Source: Aquipuribacter hungaricus (GTDB lineage: Bacteria > Actinomycetota > Actinomycetes > Actinomycetales > JBBAYJ01). Taken from it: a stretch of DNA of 33,016 nucleotides. Each line of letters opens with the position of its first letter. Position 1 is the stretch's first letter. Under the pieces are notes generated by a model, which was given only the letters and a program-made list of their open reading frames with translations, ran no database searches and was not told where the DNA came from. Of this stretch, positions 29,825-33,016 are shown in pieces. The position numbers and the translations under genes were made by a program. The stretch is from positions 1 to 33,016 of the forward strand of contig NZ_JBBEOI010000018.1 in NCBI RefSeq assembly GCF_037860755.1, in the 5' to 3' direction.

Positions 29825-32800
29825 CCATCCCCCGGACAGCCGTCGGTCGAGACGGGTCCGGGGACCACGGGCCCGGCGGGGCGCGCCGCGCAGGTGCTCG
29901 ACCGCGCCCGGACCGCGCTGCTGCAGGACCCGACCGGCACCCGCGACCTGAGGCCCGTCGAGGCGGCCTGCCTCGACGTCACCTCCGCGCACCCCTCCGG
30001 CCAGGCGCACCTGCTCGCCTCGGGCCGGCAGAAGCTGTCGGGCCTGGTCCGCGACCCGGACGCCCGCGTCGCCGCCCTCGCGCAGCTGCGCCGCTTCCGC
30101 GAGGTCGTCGGCTCGCTGGAGGACCGCGGCCATACCGCGGGGCACCTGGTCGCCGGGGTCGTCGTGCTGCCCGACGGCGGCGAGATGCCGGTCCTGCTCC
30201 GCTCCTGCCGCGTCGGCGGCAGCGGCGAGACCGACGCCCAGGTCGTGGTCGAGGGCCAGGTCGAGCTCAACCCTGCCCTGGCCCGGGAGCTGCTCGAGCG
30301 CAGCGGCGGCACGGTGGACCTGCCGGCGGTGCTCGGGGACCGGCTGCGGACCAGCGGGAACGGCTTCGACCCCTACCCGCTGCTCGACCTCGTCCAGGCG
30401 GCGCTGCCGGGCGTGCCCGGCGCCCTGCTGCGGCGCCGGCTGCTGCTGGCGCCGGTGTCGCTGGACGGCGACCGGGTCCTCGCCGACCTGGAGCGGCTGC
30501 GCACCACCGTCGGCCCGTCCTCGCCGCTGGCCTGGGTGGGCGACGAGCAGGACGAGCCCGTCGAGGACCTGCTCGCGCGGGTGGGCCACGGCCTGCCCGT
30601 CGTCGACGACCCCGGCCAGGGCGTCCAGGACCTGCTCGAGCGCTTCTCGCCCGTCCGGCTCGACCCCGACCAGCGGCGCGTCCTCACCGCCGTCCTGGCC
30701 GGCCACAGCACCGCCGTGGACGCCCCGCCCGGCGCCGGTGCCACCACGTGCGCGACCGCCGTCGCCGCGGTCGCCGCCGCCACCGGCCGGCGCTGCCTGG
30801 TCGTGGTCCCCACCCGCGCCGAGGGCGACGTGCTCGTCGACCGGCTCGTGGCGCTCGGCCTGGGCGACCTCGTCAGCGACGGCTCCGGCCGCCCGGCCGC
30901 CTCGACCGAGTCCGCCGCCCGCACCGCGGGGTCCACGGGCGGGCCCGCCGAGGAGGCCGCCCGGCGCCACGTCGAGGCGGGGGAGCGCTACCGCGCGGCG
31001 GTCGCCGAGCTGCGCCGCGTCCGGCGGCCGTGGCAGGTCACCCGCGCGCAGGTGCTCGAGGTGCTGGCCGAGGCCGCGGTCGAGGGACCCCGGCTCAGCG
31101 ACGTGGTCCTCGCGCAGGACCCCGGGACCGGGCTGTCGCGCGAGCAGATGGAGGCCCTGGCAGACGACCTCGCCGAGGCCGTCGCGCTCGGCTCGCTCGA
31201 GCCCACCGAGACCGCCTGGACCGGCGCCCGGATCACCGACCGGCAGGGTGCGCAGGAGGCCCTGGGCCTGTCCGCCCGGCTGCGGGACGGGCTGGTCGCC
31301 GAGGCGGTCGACGCCGCCGCCGAGCTCGCGCAGGGCACCGGCACCGTCCGTGCCACGACGGTGGCCGAGGTCGCCGAGCGCCACCGCCTGTTCGCCGGCC
31401 TGCAGACCACCCTCGACCGGCTCGTCCCCGAGGTGTTCGACGTCCCGATCCTCGACCTGGTGGCCGCGACCGCCGACGAGGAGTTCCGCCGGACGACCGG
31501 CTACACCCTGGGCGGCGCCCAGCGCTGGCGACTGCGCCGGCGGGCCCGCCAGCTCGTCCGCCCCGGCGTGGAGTGCGACGAGCGCCAGCTGCACCGGCTG
31601 CTGTCCGCCGCGGCCGCCCAGCGCCTGGACTGGCAGAAGATCTCCGAGGGGTCCGGCTGGGCGCACCTGCCCTCCTCGACGGCCGGGCTCGTGGCCACGC
31701 TCGGCGAGCTGGTGCGGGCGTGCGAGCGGCTGGACCTGCTCCACCCCGGGCTGCAGCTGTCCCGCCGACCGGTCGGCCAGGTCGAGCAGGTGGCCGCCCG
31801 GCTGCTCGAGGAGGCCGACGCCCTCGACGACCTGCCCCGCCGCACCCTGCTCGAGCAGCGCGTCAGCGAGCGCGGCGGCTCCGGCCTGCTCGCGCACCTG
31901 CGCCGGCTGCCGACCGGCACGGTGAGCCCGGGCGCCGCCGCCCGCGAGCTGCGCCTGGCGTGGTGGACCGGCGTGGCCGAGGCGACCGCGCCCGCCCTGT
32001 CGGACCGGGCGGTGACGAGCGAGGCGTCCGAGCGCTACGCCGCCTCGCAGCGCGACTGGGTGGCCGCCGCCCCCGCCCGCGTCCGCGCCGCCCGCGGCGA
32101 GGTGGACAGCGGCTCCCGGCTGGCCGGGCCGGTGCGCGTGCTCGTCCCCGCCGACGTGGCTGCCCTCCCGGTCGACGACCACGTCGACGTCCTCGTGCTG
32201 GACGACGCCGGTCGCGCCGGCTTCCCCGAGGCGTGCGGCGCCCTGGCCCGCAGCTCGCAGGTGCTCGCCCTCGGCGACCTGGGCGTCGCGCGGCAGGGTT
32301 CCGCGCTCGCCGTGCTCGGCAGCTGCCTGCCCGTCGACCGGCTCCGCACCGGGCACCGCACCCACCAGCCCGCGCTCGCCGGGCTGCCCGCGGTCACCGG
32401 CAGCACGCCGGTCCGCAGCACCGGCTCGCCCGCCGCGGAGCCCGCGGTCACCTGGAACCTCGTCGAGGACGCCGTCGGCCTGCCCGAGGGCGACGCCGAC
32501 CAGGTCGACAGCACCGAGGTCGAGGTCGACCGGGTGGTCCGCGAGACGCTGCGCCTCGTCGCCGAGCTCGCCGCGCAGGACCCGCCGCGCTCCGTCGCGG
32601 TGGTCGCGCTCACCCGCGCCCACGCGCTCGCCGTCGCGGGCGGGGTCCGCCGGGCCGTGCGCGCCTACCCGTCGCTCGCCGTGGCGTTCTCCTCGGCGAT
32701 GCCCGAGCCCGTGGTCGTCGCCTCGGTGGACCAGACCCGCGGCCTCGAGCGCGACGAGGTGCTGCTGACGACCGGGTTCGCCCGCACCCCGCACGGTCGC

Positions 32801-33016
32801 GTGCTGCACCGCTTCGGCCCGCTCGACGCCCCCGGCGGGGCCGGGCTCATGACGACGGCGGTCAGCCGCGCCCGCCACCGCCTGCACGTGGTGACCGCGC
32901 TGCGCGCCCGCGACCTGGACCCCTCGCGGCTGAAGACCCCCGGCGCGGTCTCCCTCGCCCGCACGCTCGCCGCCGTGGAGCTCGACAAGAACTTCACCGA
33001 CGACCTCGACATCGAC
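29822..33016 (+). CDS. UPF1/DNA2-like SF1 helicase-related protein with degenerate Walker A (partial)
   Basis: At least 1065 residues, running off the right edge. Residues 1-275 have no recognised domain. SF1 features follow: Q-like motif RLDPDQRRVL, Walker A region DAPPGAGATTCAT (about 300-312), motif Ia-like VVVPTRAEGD, a long helical insertion (about 365-770), motif II VLVLDDAGRAGF (Asp794-Asp795), motif III-like VLALGDLG, motif V-like VASVDQTRGLERDEVLL and motif VI-like TTAVSRARHRLHVV. The Walker A position normally Lys (GxGKT) is Ala307, and motif II is DD rather than DE. ATP hydrolysis is therefore doubtful; it may be a structural pseudo-helicase. The frame is otherwise open for 3.2 kb with good coding character, so it is not simply decayed. 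Confidence 0.85.
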   Translation, partial: MPSPGQPSVETGPGTTGPAGRAAQVLDRARTALLQDPTGTRDLRPVEAACLDVTSAHPSGQAHLLASGRQKLSGLVRDPDARVAALAQLRRFREVVGSLEDRGHTAGHLVAGVVVLPDGGEMPVLLRSCRVGGSGETDAQVVVEGQVELNPALARELLERSGGTVDLPAVLGDRLRTSGNGFDPYPLLDLVQAALPGVPGALLRRRLLLAPVSLDGDRVLADLERLRTTVGPSSPLAWVGDEQDEPVEDLLARVGHGLPVVDDPGQGVQDLLERFSPVRLDPDQRRVLTAVLAGHSTAVDAPPGAGATTCATAVAAVAAATGRRCLVVVPTRAEGDVLVDRLVALGLGDLVSDGSGRPAASTESAARTAGSTGGPAEEAARRHVEAGERYRAAVAELRRVRRPWQVTRAQVLEVLAEAAVEGPRLSDVVLAQDPGTGLSREQMEALADDLAEAVALGSLEPTETAWTGARITDRQGAQEALGLSARLRDGLVAEAVDAAAELAQGTGTVRATTVAEVAERHRLFAGLQTTLDRLVPEVFDVPILDLVAATADEEFRRTTGYTLGGAQRWRLRRRARQLVRPGVECDERQLHRLLSAAAAQRLDWQKISEGSGWAHLPSSTAGLVATLGELVRACERLDLLHPGLQLSRRPVGQVEQVAARLLEEADALDDLPRRTLLEQRVSERGGSGLLAHLRRLPTGTVSPGAAARELRLAWWTGVAEATAPALSDRAVTSEASERYAASQRDWVAAAPARVRAARGEVDSGSRLAGPVRVLVPADVAALPVDDHVDVLVLDDAGRAGFPEACGALARSSQVLALGDLGVARQGSALAVLGSCLPVDRLRTGHRTHQPALAGLPAVTGSTPVRSTGSPAAEPAVTWNLVEDAVGLPEGDADQVDSTEVEVDRVVRETLRLVAELAAQDPPRSVAVVALTRAHALAVAGGVRRAVRAYPSLAVAFSSAMPEPVVVASVDQTRGLERDEVLLTTGFARTPHGRVLHRFGPLDAPGGAGLMTTAVSRARHRLHVVTALRARDLDPSRLKTPGAVSLARTLAAVELDKNFTDDLDID

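Noticed and set aside
29615-32887. Minus-strand frame of 1090 codons opposite the helicase-like gene
   Set aside because: Low-complexity Gly/Arg/His-rich translation typical of the antisense of GC-rich genes; the plus-strand frame carries ordered SF1 motifs.

Overview
The window is about 33 kb of very GC-rich DNA with GTG starts, many leaderless promoters and gene families typical of high-GC Gram-positive bacteria. It is most consistent with a soil or rock-type actinobacterium, possibly near Geodermatophilales or Kineosporiales; the lineage is inferred from style only. No plasmid or phage structural genes were seen.

Left flank (1-6.9 kb): an RsbQ-type alpha/beta hydrolase sits one base upstream of a PAS-GGDEF-EAL protein, a bipartite sensing module with a cyclic-di-GMP output. 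Next come a TetR regulator divergent from a short-chain dehydrogenase around a palindromic operator, a histidine kinase/response regulator pair, and a small membrane protein.

Middle (about 7.2-20.4 kb): an accessory zone of small, mostly unrelated genes, mainly single-gene units: membrane proteins, lipoproteins, a VapBC-type toxin-antitoxin pair, a PH-domain protein, a CX5R phosphatase, a glyoxalase-fold protein, an S51 peptidase, a VanZ-like protein and several unknowns. Many carry their own leaderless promoter. Between them lies a degenerate family of about 85-110 bp palindromic repeats built from two modules (one close to GACCGTCTACCGGCGACGG, one close to GTCCCGCAGGGGATCC). The repeats occur in both orientations, mostly at gene 3' ends, and in two cases supply the stop codon. 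The zone ends at a small serine recombinase (20447-21049). It resembles a gene-cassette or invertible array without a recognisable integron integrase; this is the main candidate for an undescribed system.

Right flank (21-33 kb): a zinc-ribbon protein, an APH-fold kinase, a small membrane protein, tRNA-Arg(CCU) whose 3' end faces the accessory zone, a secreted S8 protease with C-terminal repeats, a flavodoxin-fold reductase, a coupled sirtuin/aldose-epimerase pair divergent from a DUF5995-like gene, an EamA transporter, and the start of a large UPF1/DNA2-like helicase-related protein whose Walker A motif lacks its lysine (runs off the right edge).
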